DNA of 64,000 nucleotides from Okapia johnstoni (GCA_024291935.2 CM044322.1:20459405-20523404), one strand, 5' to 3'; counted from the stretch's first letter, positions 10,696 to 21,312 are shown. A program made the numbers and translations. Notes: a model not told the origin generated them from the sequence alone.

Positions 10696-11232
10696 TCATG
10701 ACGATCTTTTTTTGTATAATTCTGTGTATTCTTGCCACCTCTTCTTAATATTTTCTACTTCTGTTAGGTCCATACCATTTCTGTCCTTTGCCCATTTTTG
10801 CATGAAATGTTCCCTTGGTGTCCCTGGTTTTCTTGAAGAGATCTCTAGTCTTTCCCATTCTATATTTTCCTCTATTTCTTTGCATTGATCACTGAGGAAG
10901 GCTTTCTTATCTCTCCTTGCTATTCTTTGGAACTCTGTATTCAGATGGGTATATCTTTCCTTTTCTCCTTTGCCTTTAGCATCTCTTCTTTTCTTAGCTA
11001 TTTGTAAGTCTTCCTCAGACAACCATTTTGCATTTTTGCATTTCTTTTTCATGGGGATGGTCTTGATCCCTGTCTCCTGTACAATGTCACGAACCTCCGT
11101 CCATAGTTCTTCAGGCACTCTGTCTATCAGATCTAATCCCTTGAATCTGTTTCTCACTTCCACTGTATAATTGTAAGGGATTTGATTTAGGTCATACCTC
11201 AATTGTCTAGTGGTTTTCCCTACTTTCTTCAA
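10696..11232 (-). pseudogene. BovB linker between endonuclease and RT
   Basis: A 178-codon frame with KKVGKTTRQLRYDLNQIPYN, the LDLIDRVPEELWTEVRD block, CKNAKWLSEEDLQIAKK and DKKAFLSDQCKEIEEN. This is the region joining the endonuclease and RT domains in BovB. It is the best-preserved stretch of this copy, but the flanking frames are broken. Confidence 0.87.
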
Positions 11233-11239
11233 TTTAAGT

Positions 11240-11920
11240 CTGAATTTGGCAACAAGGTGTTCATGATCTGAGCCACAGTCAGCTTACGGTTTTGTTTTTG
11301 CTGACTGTATAGAGATTCTCCTTCTTTAGCTGCAAAGAATATAATCAACCTGATTTCGGTATTGACCATCCAGTGAAGTCCATGTGTAGAGTCTTCTCTT
11401 ATGTTGTTGAAAGAGGGTGTTTGCTATGACCAGTGCGTTCTTTTGGCAAAACTCTGTTAGCCTTTGCTCCTCTTCATTTTGTATTCCAAGGCCTAAATTT
11501 ATGTGTTATTCCAGGTATTTCTTGATTTCCTACTTTGCATTCCAGTCCCCTATGATGGAAAGGACATCTTTTTTGGGTGTTAGTTCTAGAAAGCCTTGTA
11601 GGTCTTCATAGAACCATTCAACTTCAGCTTCTTCAGCATTACTGGTTGGAGCCTGGACTTGGATTACTGTGATATTGAATGATTTGCCTTGAAAACGAAC
11701 AGAGATCATTCTGTCATTTTTGAAATTGCACCCAAGTACTGCATTTCGGACTCTTTTGTTGTCTGTGAAGGCTACTTCATTTCTTCTAAGGAATTTTTGC
11801 CCATAGTAGTAGATATAATGGTCATCTGAATTAAATTCTCCATTTAATTCTAGTCCATTTTAGTTCACTGATTCCTCAGATGTTAATGTTCACTCTTTGA
11901 ATCTCCTGTTTGACCACTTC
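11240..11920 (-). pseudogene. BovB endonuclease region, frameshifted
   Basis: Nucleotide-level match to the endonuclease part seen at 6048-6603 (for example 'ggacatcttttttgggtgtt', 'cttcagcattactggttgg', 'gtagtagatataatggtc'), but no long frame survives. It ends at 11920, just short of the expected start codon. Confidence 0.85.
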
Positions 11921-11968
11921 TAAGTGATAACAAACAGTATTTGTGTTTCTCTATATGACTTCTTATTT

Positions 11969-12198
11969 GGGCTTTCCTGGTGGCTTGGGCTTCCCTAGTG
12001 GCTCAGATGGTAAAAGAATTCGCCTGCAATGCAAGAGACTTAGGTTCGATCCCTGGGTTGGGAAGATTGCCTGGAGGAAGGTATGGCAACCCACTCCAGT
12101 ATTCTTGCCTGGAGAATACCCATGAACAGAGGGGCCTAGTGGGCTACAGTCCCTTGTGTCACAAAGAGTTGGACATGACTGAGCAACTAAGCACATGA
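11969..12198 (+). mobile_element. Bov-tA SINE with repeated head
   Basis: Bov-tA whose first 19 bases ('gggctttcctggtggct') are followed by a second complete head ('gggcttccctagtggctc'). The tail ends 'ctgagcaactaagcacatga'. The flanks 'gacttcttattt' (before) and 'gacttattt' (after) are a likely, slightly altered target duplication in the host L1. Confidence 0.88.
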
Positions 12199-12789
12199 GA
12201 CTTATTTCACTAAAAATAATAGTCTAGGTGCATCCACATTGTTGCAGATGGTAGAATTTCATTCTTTTTTATGGCTGAGTATTATTCCTATGTATCTCTG
12301 TGTGTATACACCATATCATCTTTGTCCACTCATCTGTTGGTAGACATTTAGGTTGCTTCCATATCTTAGCTACTGTGAATAATGCTGCTATGAGCATTAG
12401 GGAATATTTATCTTTTTGGACTAGTGTTTTCATTTTCTTTGGATATATACCCAGCAGCGGAATATCTAGATCATATGGGACTTATATTTTTAGTTAAATG
12501 AGATTTAAAGCCATAGGAGAAAATGAGATTATCTGGGAGTGAAAACAGGAAAGAGATGAATGACAAAGTCTGTCTTGGGGTAATTCAGTAGTTAGAGGTT
12601 GGAAGAGAAGCCACAAAGGAGACCGAGAAGTAGCAGTGATATTGGAATAAAAAGAAAACATGAAGAATGTGGTGTCCCTAAAGTCAAGTTAAGAGTCCAT
12701 TTTAAGCAGAGAATGATTACCTGTGTCAAATGTCTCCAGGAGGTAAAGGTGAGCATTGAGAATTGACCCCTGGCATCAATACAAGATAC

Positions 12790-13290
12790 ACACAAGAATG
12801 CTATTAGAAGCACTGTTTATTTTTAGCAAAAATATCCAAGCATTCCTAAATGTCTCTCAGTAGGAGAATGGGTAAATATATTGTGCTGTGTTTGCACGAT
12901 GGAATTATGTTCACCTGACAAAAATTAATGAGAGTCACATGGATGAATCACACAAATACAGTAATAAGAGCAAAAATGGAAGAATCTTTATAGTTGAATA
13001 CCATTTATAAAGTTGAAGAATGCAAAACAAGCATATTGCTTAGAGAAACCTACATACTAAAAGTGTAAAGAAATATGTGGAAGTAAAAAATAAATTCAGG
13101 ATACTAGTTACTTGAAGACTGGGAGAAGAGGAAGCCACCCAAGAGGGATACACAGGGGACATCCGACAATATTGATGATGCTCTGCTTTTTAAGCTTGGT
13201 GGTGGGAATGCAGATAACCACTGAATTATTTATACTTTTCATATAATCTAAATATTGCCTAAGAAATTGTAAATGAGAAGGAAAACAATA
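12790..13290 (+). mobile_element. L1M-type LINE 3-prime end
   Basis: Sense-oriented old L1 3-prime end. It shows the order typical of L1M tails: 'tgtctctcagtaggagaatg', 'cacatggatgaatcacac', 'ataccatttataaagttg', and a final AT-rich part. It interrupts the ancient LINE unit between 12790 and 13290. Confidence 0.65.
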
Positions 13291-13510
13291 ATTTAACCGC
13301 TGAACTTGTCAATGAGGAAGTCATTTGTGACCTGGATAAAAGCAGTTTTGGTGATGTGTTTATGAACAAGCTGATTGGAGTGGGTTCGAGAGAGAAAGCG
13401 GGGGAGGAAGTGAAAATGAGGCAGACAGACAACTGTTTAAAGAAGTTAAAAAAGGAGCACAGAAATGGAGTGGTGGCTGGAGGGGGTTTCGGATAAAGGA
13501 GGATTTGATT

Positions 13511-14149
13511 GACAGAGTGACTCCATATGTAAAATTTTCCGAGGCCAACTAATGGATCAAATTAAAATATAGTTTGTTTATTTAGCATTAGCAGATAAAA
13601 CCTCTTGGTTTCCCTTTGGTGTTTAAGCATCTGATTTGTTCATTAGCATCTTCACTAGAGAAGGAAGAACTCAGATAAGTATTTTTTTTTTAATTAAAAA
13701 ATTTTAAAATAAATCAATTACTTTGGATCCTGGTGAAAATAATTTAGTAAAAGCCAACTGGGGAGGCATTGGAAACAACTCATATCAACGAGGTTTGGAA
13801 TTACTCGTGGATTAATATAGATGGAGCATTGAATAAAAACATTGCACAGGCTGCAGAAATTATTTCAGATGTTTTAGAGTGTGTGGTTTCTGGTATTAGG
13901 AAGGTCATTCAGACTGGTGCTCAAAGGCCACTTGGAACTGTAGCTTTCAAGAAAATTTCTTGAAGGTGGAGAGGCTTTTCAAGTAATTGTTGTTCTGTAT
14001 ACAAGACCTGTTGCCAATAAGGAATGGAGCCTGTGTTGCTGGGCTGGTTATTGTTGTTTTTCTAGTAGCTGGTGTGGATCTGTGAGCATCCTCTTACCCT
14101 GTCTCCTGAAGCTCATTTAGACCAGGGATACCTATGAGCAAGATTATGA
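13511..14149. other. Non-repetitive, no gene identified
   Basis: No repeat recognised. A 64-codon plus-strand frame (13769-13963, starting METTHINEVWNYSW) has no family I recognise and no splice or promoter context. AT-rich. Confidence 0.45.
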
Positions 14150-14400
14150 ACATAATAATATGATACAGATTATACTGAGTATCATTTACAAAGAATCTGT
14201 TGTGTGCCATGCACTTTCCTAGGCATCATGGCCCATTCCATTAAAGTCTTACAACCTCCATGCAAAGTAGGTTTTATCATTTCCATTTCAGCTGGGGAAA
14301 CTGAGGCAGTACAGAGTTCCATAGATATTAAGTTCCGGGGCTGGAACTGGAACCAGGCTAATTCTGTCCTGCTCTAATTTTCTGTGCAGCCTGTAAGGAT
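14150..14400 (-). mobile_element. MIR SINE
   Basis: Antisense MIR: 'tgtgtgccatgcactttcc', 'tttcagctggggaaactgag', 'gggctggaactggaacc'. Diverged, mammalian-wide family. Confidence 0.8.
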
Positions 14401-15370
14401 GGCTGTGATCAAGCCCGTGGCATAGATTCAGTCTCACCCCCTCCATGGGATGGCAATTTCTGACTAGGAAGGCCAGTCTTCTTATTTCATGGTGTTTGTG
14501 TTGCTACTGGACAGGAGGCAGTATGGATGGAAGTGGTTATTGTGGGAAATAGAGCAGCACGTCAGTCAGAAGTTTTGAAGCTCTACGATGAATTGGGAAT
14601 AAAACTGTAACAGCACATTATGAGCCCTTTGACTTTATAAAACATCCTGTGTTTCTAAAACATCCACAGCAACTGTTGTTGTTCCATATTATTTAAATGA
14701 GCTGGTGTCCTAGTTTCAGGAGGAAGAGATTTTTTTTTCCATCAAATTTACCGTACATCTGTTTAAAGGATGTGGCAACAGTATGTATAAATCTCCAATC
14801 AAAATATTACAGAACAGCCAATTTTATGATATTAAAAATGTATGGCCAGACACAATGTGCTGGAAATATGAAATAACCATGTGATGCCTTTTCTGCTCTG
14901 TTTATATTGGACTGTTTATTCCCAAATTAAATCTTGTGTAAAAAATATACCAGACAAAAAAGGAGTTAAGCTTGGCACTGAACAATTAAACTGATGCTAT
15001 AAAAGTGTGTCTGTATAATACACCAACATGGCAGATATAATTTAATAGCTATAGAATTTTTTGTTATATCTTAAATAGATTTTGAAACATTCAAATTATA
15101 TATGCCATTACATATAATGACATTTTATGGGTATTGGATAATATAGAAGAATTTTAAAGCTCCTCTAGTAGAAAAGTCTTCAAATGTTTTATAAGTAACA
15201 GGGGATCTGCCTTTGGAGGACATCTAGTGCTAATTGATACTTTGTTTTCTTTGGGGTTAAGATCCAGCTTGACTTCTATATAAGCAGACTAATACCTTCA
15301 GATTTTCAAAATTTGAGACAACATCTTCTTTCATGGAATACCATCGCCACCACCACCATCAGACCAACAC
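14401..15370. promoter_or_regulatory. Repeat-free AT-rich stretch, conserved-element candidate
   Basis: About 970 bp without any repeat I recognise. It has little CpG, many TAAT/ATTA cores, and long blocks such as 14580-15120 with no low-complexity sequence. The absence of insertions fits constraint but does not prove it. No open frame supports coding. Confidence 0.2.
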
Positions 15371-15540
15371 TGAGATTTATGATTGCCTTCTACACGAGTA
15401 CAGCATTAATCAATTTCCATATAATATTTAATCCTCAAAGTGGCCTGTGAGGTGATCCTTGTTAATTCATCTTATAGATGGAGAAACTGAGGTTTAGAAG
15501 GTTAATTAACCTGCTCTAGGTCACACACCAAGATCTCTGC
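15371..15540 (-). mobile_element. MIR SINE
   Basis: Antisense MIR: 'taatcctcaaagtggcctg', 'agatggagaaactgaggttt', 'ctctaggtcacacacc'. A weaker MIR-like stretch is at 15610-15730. Confidence 0.75.
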
Positions 15541-16351
15541 CTCTGAGAAGCTTGATGTACGTAGCATTGACAATTCACAGCACGGTTTTAGCAGTATCAC
15601 CTTGGATGGTTCTCACAGCCTCTCTGCTGTAGAGAAGGCAGATGAGACATACCACTCGAAACAGTCAAGTGGCTCTCTCAGGGTCACCAGTGGTGAAGCC
15701 TGGCCTTTGGATTACAGACTAGTGTTTTCCATCAAACTTTACAGAAAGCTTCCATGTGAAAGGAAAGCCCTGTATTGATTGGGCCTGCGATGCAGCTGCA
15801 GGAGAGAGATGAGGATGGAGATGGGGAGTGGGGGATGGTGGGGGGGATTCAGAGAAAATCATTTTTGCTTTCTCTGTTCTCACAGAGGTTTTCTTTGCCA
15901 GTCTGAGGCCTTACATCTGATTCTTGGAAAGTGAGAGATTGCAAGCAGGAACCCAGAATGTAGATTTCATATAAACCCTTTGTGATGCATTGGGAATACT
16001 TTAAAGCACACTTTTAGGATGAAGAGTTTAGAGTGAGGTCCCCTGGGGTGTGGGAGATGAGGGAAGTGTCCCCTCTTCATGGACCAGACTTCAGTTCAGA
16101 ATGATGCTGGCATAGGAAGACTTGTGGTGGGACTGTGCCCAGGAAATGGCTCTGTTACTGGGGGGAGGGTCACATGAAGGGCATGGTGGCCAAGGTTGCT
16201 GCTAGGAGTGGAGAGGGGAGGAGACACAGGGCTGGCTGCAACAGGTGATGAAGGCACTTTGTGGTATCCTGGGTCCTTCCAGAAAAACCTGGGAAAGTTT
16301 TGGCAAGGTATGGCCTTACAGCAATAATTCAAGACATACATGTATACACAC
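15541..16351. other. Mostly unassigned
   Basis: Apart from a weak MIR-like segment at 15610-15730, no repeat or gene is recognised. A short G-run lies near 15838-15846 in the 'ggtggggggg' context. Confidence 0.45.
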
Positions 16352-16553
16352 AGGCTTCTCAGGTGGCTCAGTGGTAACGAATCCACTGGCCAATGCAGGA
16401 GACGCAGGTTCAATCCCTGGGCTGGAAGATCCCTTGGAAGAGGAAATGACAACCCACTCTAGTATTCTTGCCTGGTAAATCCCACCTACAGAGGAATCTG
16501 GCAGGCTACAGTCCATGAGGTCACAAAGAGTTGCACACGACTGAGCAACTGAA
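16352..16553 (+). mobile_element. Bov-tA SINE
   Basis: Head 'aggcttctcaggtggctcag', middle 'caatccctgggctggaagat', tail 'cacgactgagcaactgaac'. Followed immediately by a CA-rich microsatellite, a common companion of Bov-tA tails. Confidence 0.92.
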
Positions 16554-16600
16554 CATGCACACAAATGCATGCACACACACACACCCCCACACACACCTTT
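16554..16600 (+). repeat. CA-rich microsatellite
   Basis: Imperfect run of CA with CCC and GCA interruptions at the 3-prime tail of the Bov-tA. Confidence 0.9.
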
Positions 16601-16951
16601 GTACCTTGAGAGAAAGAAAAAACATGTGTGGGAAACAGATGGGAAGTGAGTTCAGGGTGACAGAGGGTATTAGAAATGGACAGCAGCAACATAAGGTCAG
16701 AGACGTGGGTTGTTTCTGGGATATAAATCTCAGGTGGGTAAAATTATTTTGATAGGCCATCGGCATTACTTGAAAGTTTGTGAGCAGAGTAGAAGGGGGA
16801 TCAGAACTCAGCTTTAGGAGAATGAATCAGGAGGTGATGTAATAGATGTTTTAGAGTGGAAAGAACCTAACATGTGAAGAGCGTGGTGAGGAGCCTTTGC
16901 GTAATACCGGGATATCCCATTTAGCACAGGGCATAGGTTTCTGAAAACGGG
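16601..16951. other. No feature recognised
   Basis: Unassigned sequence between the Bov-tA microsatellite and the solo LTR. Confidence 0.45.
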
Positions 16952-17066
16952 AGTGCTTGCCGGAGTCCAGCTCCAGCTGGTCCAGGGGTTCCCTCAGGAT
17001 GGACGGCGTCGGCGAATGCGAATGAGAAGACACAGCGAGTTTCGGTGTTTCCAAGTGTCTTCTGGC

Positions 17067-17072
17067 TTTATT
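17067..17072 (-). terminator. LTR polyadenylation signal candidate
   Basis: AATAAA on the minus strand (plus-strand tttatt), between the TATA-like site and the U5 end of the solo LTR. Its position and orientation agree with the LTR direction. Confidence 0.65.
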
Positions 17073-17086
17073 GTTTTTTAAGACAG

Positions 17087-17094
17087 CTTTTATA
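17087..17094 (-). promoter_or_regulatory. LTR TATA box candidate
   Basis: TATAAAAG on the minus strand, 15 nt upstream of the AATAAA at 17067-17072. This close TATA/poly(A) signal spacing suits the U3/R boundary of an LTR. Activity is not implied. Confidence 0.6.
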
Positions 17095-18030
17095 TCTTTA
17101 GTTGTATTTTTTAAAGAATATAGGCACAGCAGATTATGACAAAGAAGGAATTCATTAACTGAAAGTTTTAAAGCAAAACCTGTTTTTCTAAGAGTTGATC
17201 AGCCAAAACACTTTTGTATCAGGCACAGCAGATTATGACAAAGAATGAGTTCGTCAACAGAAAGTCTTAAAATAAAACCTATTTTTCTATAATCTATCTT
17301 ACGCCTTGAGCCCAACAAAAAGGAATGTGGTGCTATAAAGTCATGGTACAGCAAGCTGAAACAATGTAGTACAAAGGTCAGTTCTTAGCAAAAATCACCG
17401 GCTAAATTAACAATCATCTTATTATTTGTATTAAGGCTAAACTTTTATTTCTATAAGTTTTTAACTATTATACTTTCATTACGCAGGCTAAATACGTTAA
17501 GAGCAAAAACATAGTGAGTAAATATAGACTAAATAACAGTTTCATAAAGCAATATTTCTTATATTTCCTAACAAGCCTTTTTCCTACGAAGAGCTCCGTA
17601 CCTATTGGGGCTTTTGTGTGTTAGGCTTTCAATGCTGTTTATTGTTAAAGGGCAGTCATGCACACTAGCTCCAAAAGCACAGGTACATTTATTAAATAAA
17701 CCAATATGCCATCAATAAGAATTTAGATTAATATACTCCATATCCTAGACAATCCCATCAGGGTGCCACCGTTTTTTAGGGGCCTTGTCGATTGAGGTTT
17801 TAGATTGATCTATATTGGAAGAGAATCAGGAAAAGGCCTTTTACCTAAGTCATAGAAAATAGGAAGAGGTCTATTGTAGCAAACATCAGAAAGACAGACA
17901 TCATCTTTAAGGTGAGCGCTGAGGCAGCCTTCCGAGAATCCCTGAGGCCTGAGAAGCCGTGCTCAATCAGTCCTGTCCCTCATGACACTGTCATGGGTGG
18001 GATCTCATGGGCTGGCTCCCAGCAAGTGCT

Positions 18031-18455
18031 AATTGGATTGGTTCTGTAAAGACTCTATATAGCAAAAGAGTGATTCAAACAATGGGTCATGGAGTATGAG
18101 AACCACTGGAGAGAAGAGGGAGCTGAGGAAAAATGGGTGACCTGGGAGTCTCGGTAATGGGGAAGAGCTGGTATGATGGAAGAAACTGGGGCGGCTGGAA
18201 GGAAGGAGGGAATGTGTGTGGTTATGAAGCACACTCTTGGGAGTGAAAGAGTTGCAGGTGATGATAAGGAATTGGAGAGAGAAGGGCTTTGGAGGTTAGA
18301 GAGTCAAAGAACTCAAGAATCAGGGTGTTTGGGACCGATCACAATGGTGGCAGACAAAGTAAAGATCCTGAAGATTTCAGGGAGTGAAGAACAGTGTCCA
18401 TGAGGGCAGTAGATCACAGAGCTGAAGATGGTGCCGTGTGCTGCAGGCAGATGGT
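18031..18455. other. No feature recognised
   Basis: Purine-rich on the plus strand. It may be very old LINE sequence, but I cannot support a family. No coding evidence. Confidence 0.4.
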
Positions 18456-18583
18456 GCTGGGCTTTTTTTTTTTTTTCCATCTTTTTAAAAAATTTTATTT
18501 TCGCTGGAGCATAGTTGCTTTGCAAAGTTGCATTAGTTTCTACTGCACAGCGAAGTGAATCAGCTATGCATATAGATACACAT

Positions 18584-18824
18584 TGGTTCAGTTCAGTCGC
18601 TCAGTTGTGTCTGACTCTTTGTGACCCCATGGACTGCAGCAGGCCAGGCTTCCCTGTCCATCACCAACTCCCGGAGTTTACCCAAACTCATGTCCATTGA
18701 GTCGGTGATGCCATCCAACCATCTCATCCTCTGTCATCCCCTTCTCCCCCTTCCCTCAATCTTTCCCAGCACTAGGGTCTTTTCCAATGAGTTGGCTCTT
18801 TGCATCAGTTGGCCAAAGTATTGG
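18584..18824 (-). mobile_element. BovB 3-prime end with 9-bp TSD
   Basis: A 241-bp BovB tail ('ggttcagttcagtcgctcag' to 'ggccaaagtattg'), inserted into the L1. Duplication 'gatacacat' at 18575-18583 and 18825-18833. Confidence 0.93.
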
Positions 18825-18947
18825 ATACACATATCCCCTCTTTTTTTTGGACTTCCTTCCCATTTAGATCACCACAGAGCATTGAGTGGAGTTTCCCGAG
18901 CTATACAGTAGGTTCTCATTAGTTGTTTATTTTATACACAGTAGTGT

Positions 18948-19239
18948 CGTTGTTCAGTTGCCAAGTCCTGTCTGACTCTCTGCAACCCCATAGACTGCAG
19001 CAAGCCAGGATTCCATCCTTCACTATCTGCCAGAGTTTGCTCAAATTTATGTCCACTGAGTCGGTGATGCCATCCAACCATCTCATCCTCTGTCGCCCCA
19101 TTCTCCTCCTTCCCTCAGTCTTTCCCAGTGCTAAGGTCTTTTCCAATAAGTTGGCTTTTTGCATTAGTCGGCCAAAGTATTTGGAGCTTCAGTTTCCAAT
19201 CAGCATCAGTCCTTCAGTGAATATTCAGGGTTGGATATT
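18948..19239 (-). mobile_element. BovB 3-prime end, diverged subfamily
   Basis: Begins 'cgttgttcagttgccaag', the variant 3-prime end also seen at 33945. The second half is rearranged near 'ggagcttcagtttccaatc'. Flanked by 'cagtagtgt' (18939-18947) and 'cagtaatgt' (19240-19248), a one-mismatch duplication. Confidence 0.88.
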
Positions 19240-19460
19240 CAGTAATGTATGTATGTCAGTCCCAATTTCCCAATTTACCCCACCACCCCTTCCCCCCTTG
19301 ATGTCCATAGTTTTTTTCTTTGTATTTCTGTTTTGCAAATAGTATCACCTGTACCATTTTTCTAGATTGTACATACATTGTGTTAATATACGGTATTTGT
19401 AGAGATGTGGATGGACCTAGAGACTGTCATATGGAGTGAAGTCAGAAAGGGAGCTGGGCT

Positions 19461-20089
19461 GTTCATGTAAGAAGGTGGAATAATGTCTGAGAGGTGCAGG
19501 TAGGATGATTCTAGACCTGATTCCCACTCCTGAATGACAAGGGGTGTTGGGCGATTGGGGAGCTTCCACTTGTGATGTTACAGAGGAAATAGGGTGACAG
19601 CCGTGTGCCAGGATAAGAGAGTGAAGGGACATTCAGTGGAGAAGATAAGGATGTGAGGAATTTGTTAATTAGGGAATGGAGATTCCAGACAACAGGGGCA
19701 AGGACTGAGGAGAAATGTGAGTGCTAGAAATTGGATCAGGGTGAAGAAACACCAAGCCATTAGGGAACAAGGGAAACAAAGAGGATAAACCACTAGATGG
19801 GCCTCAGGTTAGGAAGGCAGAGTCATGAGGCTGCATGTTTGCCAAGACGGCAGGTCCTGAGAGTCTGCTGAGGGTGAGGTGCTGGTGGCCCCCAGGGCTC
19901 ATCTGCAGCCTGATAGGGGGCCTGGACCCTGGGTGGCAGTAGCATGGAGGGGTTTCCTGCAGGCTGGCATGCTCTGAGTGCGGAGACAAAGTTGGGTGGG
20001 CAACATGCTTTGAGCTATTGAGCCTGTATACCCAGCTCTGGCAAGGCAATTTTGCTAAAAAACAATCTGTCACCTCCACCATAAACCCG
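19461..20089. other. No feature recognised
   Basis: No gene and no repeat identified with confidence. A 96-codon minus-strand frame (19804-20094) lacks any recognisable domain. Confidence 0.4.
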
Positions 20090-20605
20090 CTCACATGGCT
20101 CTACCTTCCCCTCATCCTAAAGCAAAAGTGCTGAACATAGTTTACAACCCCCTCCCCAAACTGTCCCTTCTGGCTCCCTCTTAGGATCTCCTTTACAAAT
20201 CATGTTCCAGCCATCCTGAGATGCTCATAATTTCCTCAACATATTCTGCAGATTTTGATTAGAAATCTTTCCTTCTTATGCATCTTTCTCTGACCTCTAT
20301 AGACCAGTGGCCTCACTGTGGCCTCCATCTCAGGGATCTGCTCTTCCAGGATGCCTTTCCTGACCACCTAATGTTGAATCAGATGCCTCATCTCTCATAG
20401 AATCTCTGCTATTATCAATGCCCTCTTATTACCTCTATCGTGGGATGTGATCTCCTTTCGATAGAAAGCCTTCACTAACAGAACTTGCCTCTGAGAACCT
20501 TTCTAGGCAGACTCATATCTTATTCACCATCACATCCTCAGCATCTTTCATGATACCTTACAATAGAAGACTGCACATTAAGTATTCAGAGAGTGATTGA
20601 GATAA
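20090..20605 (+). mobile_element. L2-like LINE 3-prime region
   Basis: Diverged, with 'ggatgcctttcctgaccacc', 'tcttattcaccatcacatc' and 'attaagtattcagagagtga' in the order of an L2 3-prime end. Confidence 0.6.
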
Positions 20606-21125
20606 CAGGAGCTGAATTAGGTCAGTGCTGGAGGGAAGAAAATGAAGGCATGGATTCTAGAGTCATAGGATTAGAGAACTGGCAAGAATTAGCAAATTTA
20701 TAATGTTTGTGCATGTGTCTATGTACACTTGTGAGTTTAGTGGAGAAGAAAGGAAGGTCTCAAAGCCTGCCTTGGGGTTTTGAACCTGGGTCAGAGACAA
20801 GATTGAAGTATCATTAACAGAAACAGAGGGGACAAGTAGAGACGCAATGTTGAAACAAAACTGTTGCTTTCAGGACTGAGGCTCAGGTAAGATACACAGA
20901 TACAGAGAGACGACTGAAAGTGATAACCTTGGGTAGAAGGTGATAAATTCAAATTAATGAAAATCAAGGGAGGAGAGAGACAGAAGTGACTGGCTAGGTT
21001 GTAATGGAGGAACAATCACTGGAGATTCATGCTCTTCTCTTCAGGCATTTAGTAGAACAACAAAACAACATCATACTATTATTATCCTCCTTAATACATG
21101 AATACCACAGACTCATATTTAGGCT
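20606..21125. other. No feature recognised
   Basis: Unassigned, purine-rich sequence. No open frame of note on the plus strand. Confidence 0.4.
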
Positions 21126-21268
21126 TATTTTTTTAAAAAAATACTTATTTGGCCTCGCTGGGTCTTAGTTGTGGCATGTGTGATCTAGTTCTCTGATCAG
21201 GGATTAAACCCAGTCCCCCTGCATTGGAAGCTTGAAGTCTTAGTCACTGGACCACCAGAGAAGTCACC
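21126..21268 (-). mobile_element. CHR-type SINE, short form
   Basis: Antisense tRNA-like head: 'ggcctcgctgggtcttag', 'tgatcagggattaaaccc', 'agtcactggaccaccagag'. About 140 bp. An AT-rich run follows at 21270-21312. Confidence 0.85.
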
Positions 21269-21269
21269 C

Positions 21270-21312
21270 TAGGCTTATATATATTTATATATTTATATAT
21301 TTATATTTATAT
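21270..21312. repeat. AT-rich simple repeat
   Basis: Runs of tatata separated by ttt, adjoining the CHR SINE and the L1 that follows. Confidence 0.85.

Larger units (their letters stand above)
9304..11920 (-). mobile_element. Near full-length BovB LINE with 8-bp TSD
   Basis: The longest BovB here at about 2.6 kb: the 3-prime end at 9304 ('cagttcagttcagtcac'), the endonuclease start region at 11920. The duplication 'taagtgat' occurs at 9296-9303 and 11921-11928. It covers nearly the whole ORF but carries frameshifts and stops, plus an internal deletion near 9996 that removes about 160 bp encoding the YADD region. Inserted into an antisense L1. Confidence 0.93.
8985..12505 (-). mobile_element. 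L1 LINE 3-prime part, split by BovB and Bov-tA
   Basis: Antisense L1 in three pieces (8985-9303, 11929-11968, 12199-12505). Landmarks are 'attgaaatatagttgactta', 'accattagtttgttttct', 'gacatttaggttgcttcc' and 'ggatatatacccagcagcgg'. Removing the BovB and Bov-tA restores continuous L1 sequence. Confidence 0.85.
8065..13510 (-). mobile_element. Ancient LINE 3-prime UTR unit in three blocks
   Basis: Blocks 8065-8984, 12510-12790 and 13290-13510 are successive parts of one old unit in antisense. The first holds 'gaacagcagatgcaaagga' and 'cagtgtgataggagctcag'. The second holds 'caaaggagaccgagaag' and 'gagaattgacccctggcat'. The third holds 'tgattggagtgggttcgag' and 'ggctggagggggtttcgg'. They are separated by an L1 (-) with nested insertions and by an L1M 3-prime end (+). 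The family is L2-like or old L1M-type; I cannot decide by eye. Confidence 0.6.
16958..18024 (-). mobile_element. Solo LTR of a class II (ERVK-like) endogenous retrovirus
   Basis: A 1067-bp element that begins TGCTGGGAGCC and ends GGACTCCGGCA when read on the minus strand (TG...CA ends). The 6-bp duplication 'agtgct' lies at 16952-16957 and 18025-18030; six bases is typical of class II ERV integration. No internal retroviral genes or second LTR are present, so it is a solo LTR left by recombination. It contains a 99-bp tandem duplication (17123-17221 and 17222-17320). Class assignment is inferred from TSD length and ends. Confidence 0.88.
18464..19452 (-). mobile_element. L1 LINE 3-prime end with 5-prime inversion and 8-bp TSD
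   Basis: Antisense L1 starting with its poly(A) tail as a T run (18464-18478), in three pieces separated by two BovB tails. At about 19399 the orientation flips: the final 50 bp ('gatggacctagagactgtc', 'agtgaagtcagaaag') are sense L1, the piece expected directly upstream on the L1 template. The duplication 'gctgggct' occurs at 18456-18463 and 19453-19460. This fits twin priming. Confidence 0.85.

Noticed and set aside
13769..13963. Small conserved-looking 64-codon frame
   Set aside because: No start context, splice sites or homologue that I can recognise; kept only as a note.
16958..18024. Complete endogenous provirus
   Set aside because: Only one LTR, no gag/pol/env-like frame, and the 6-bp TSD directly flanks it.
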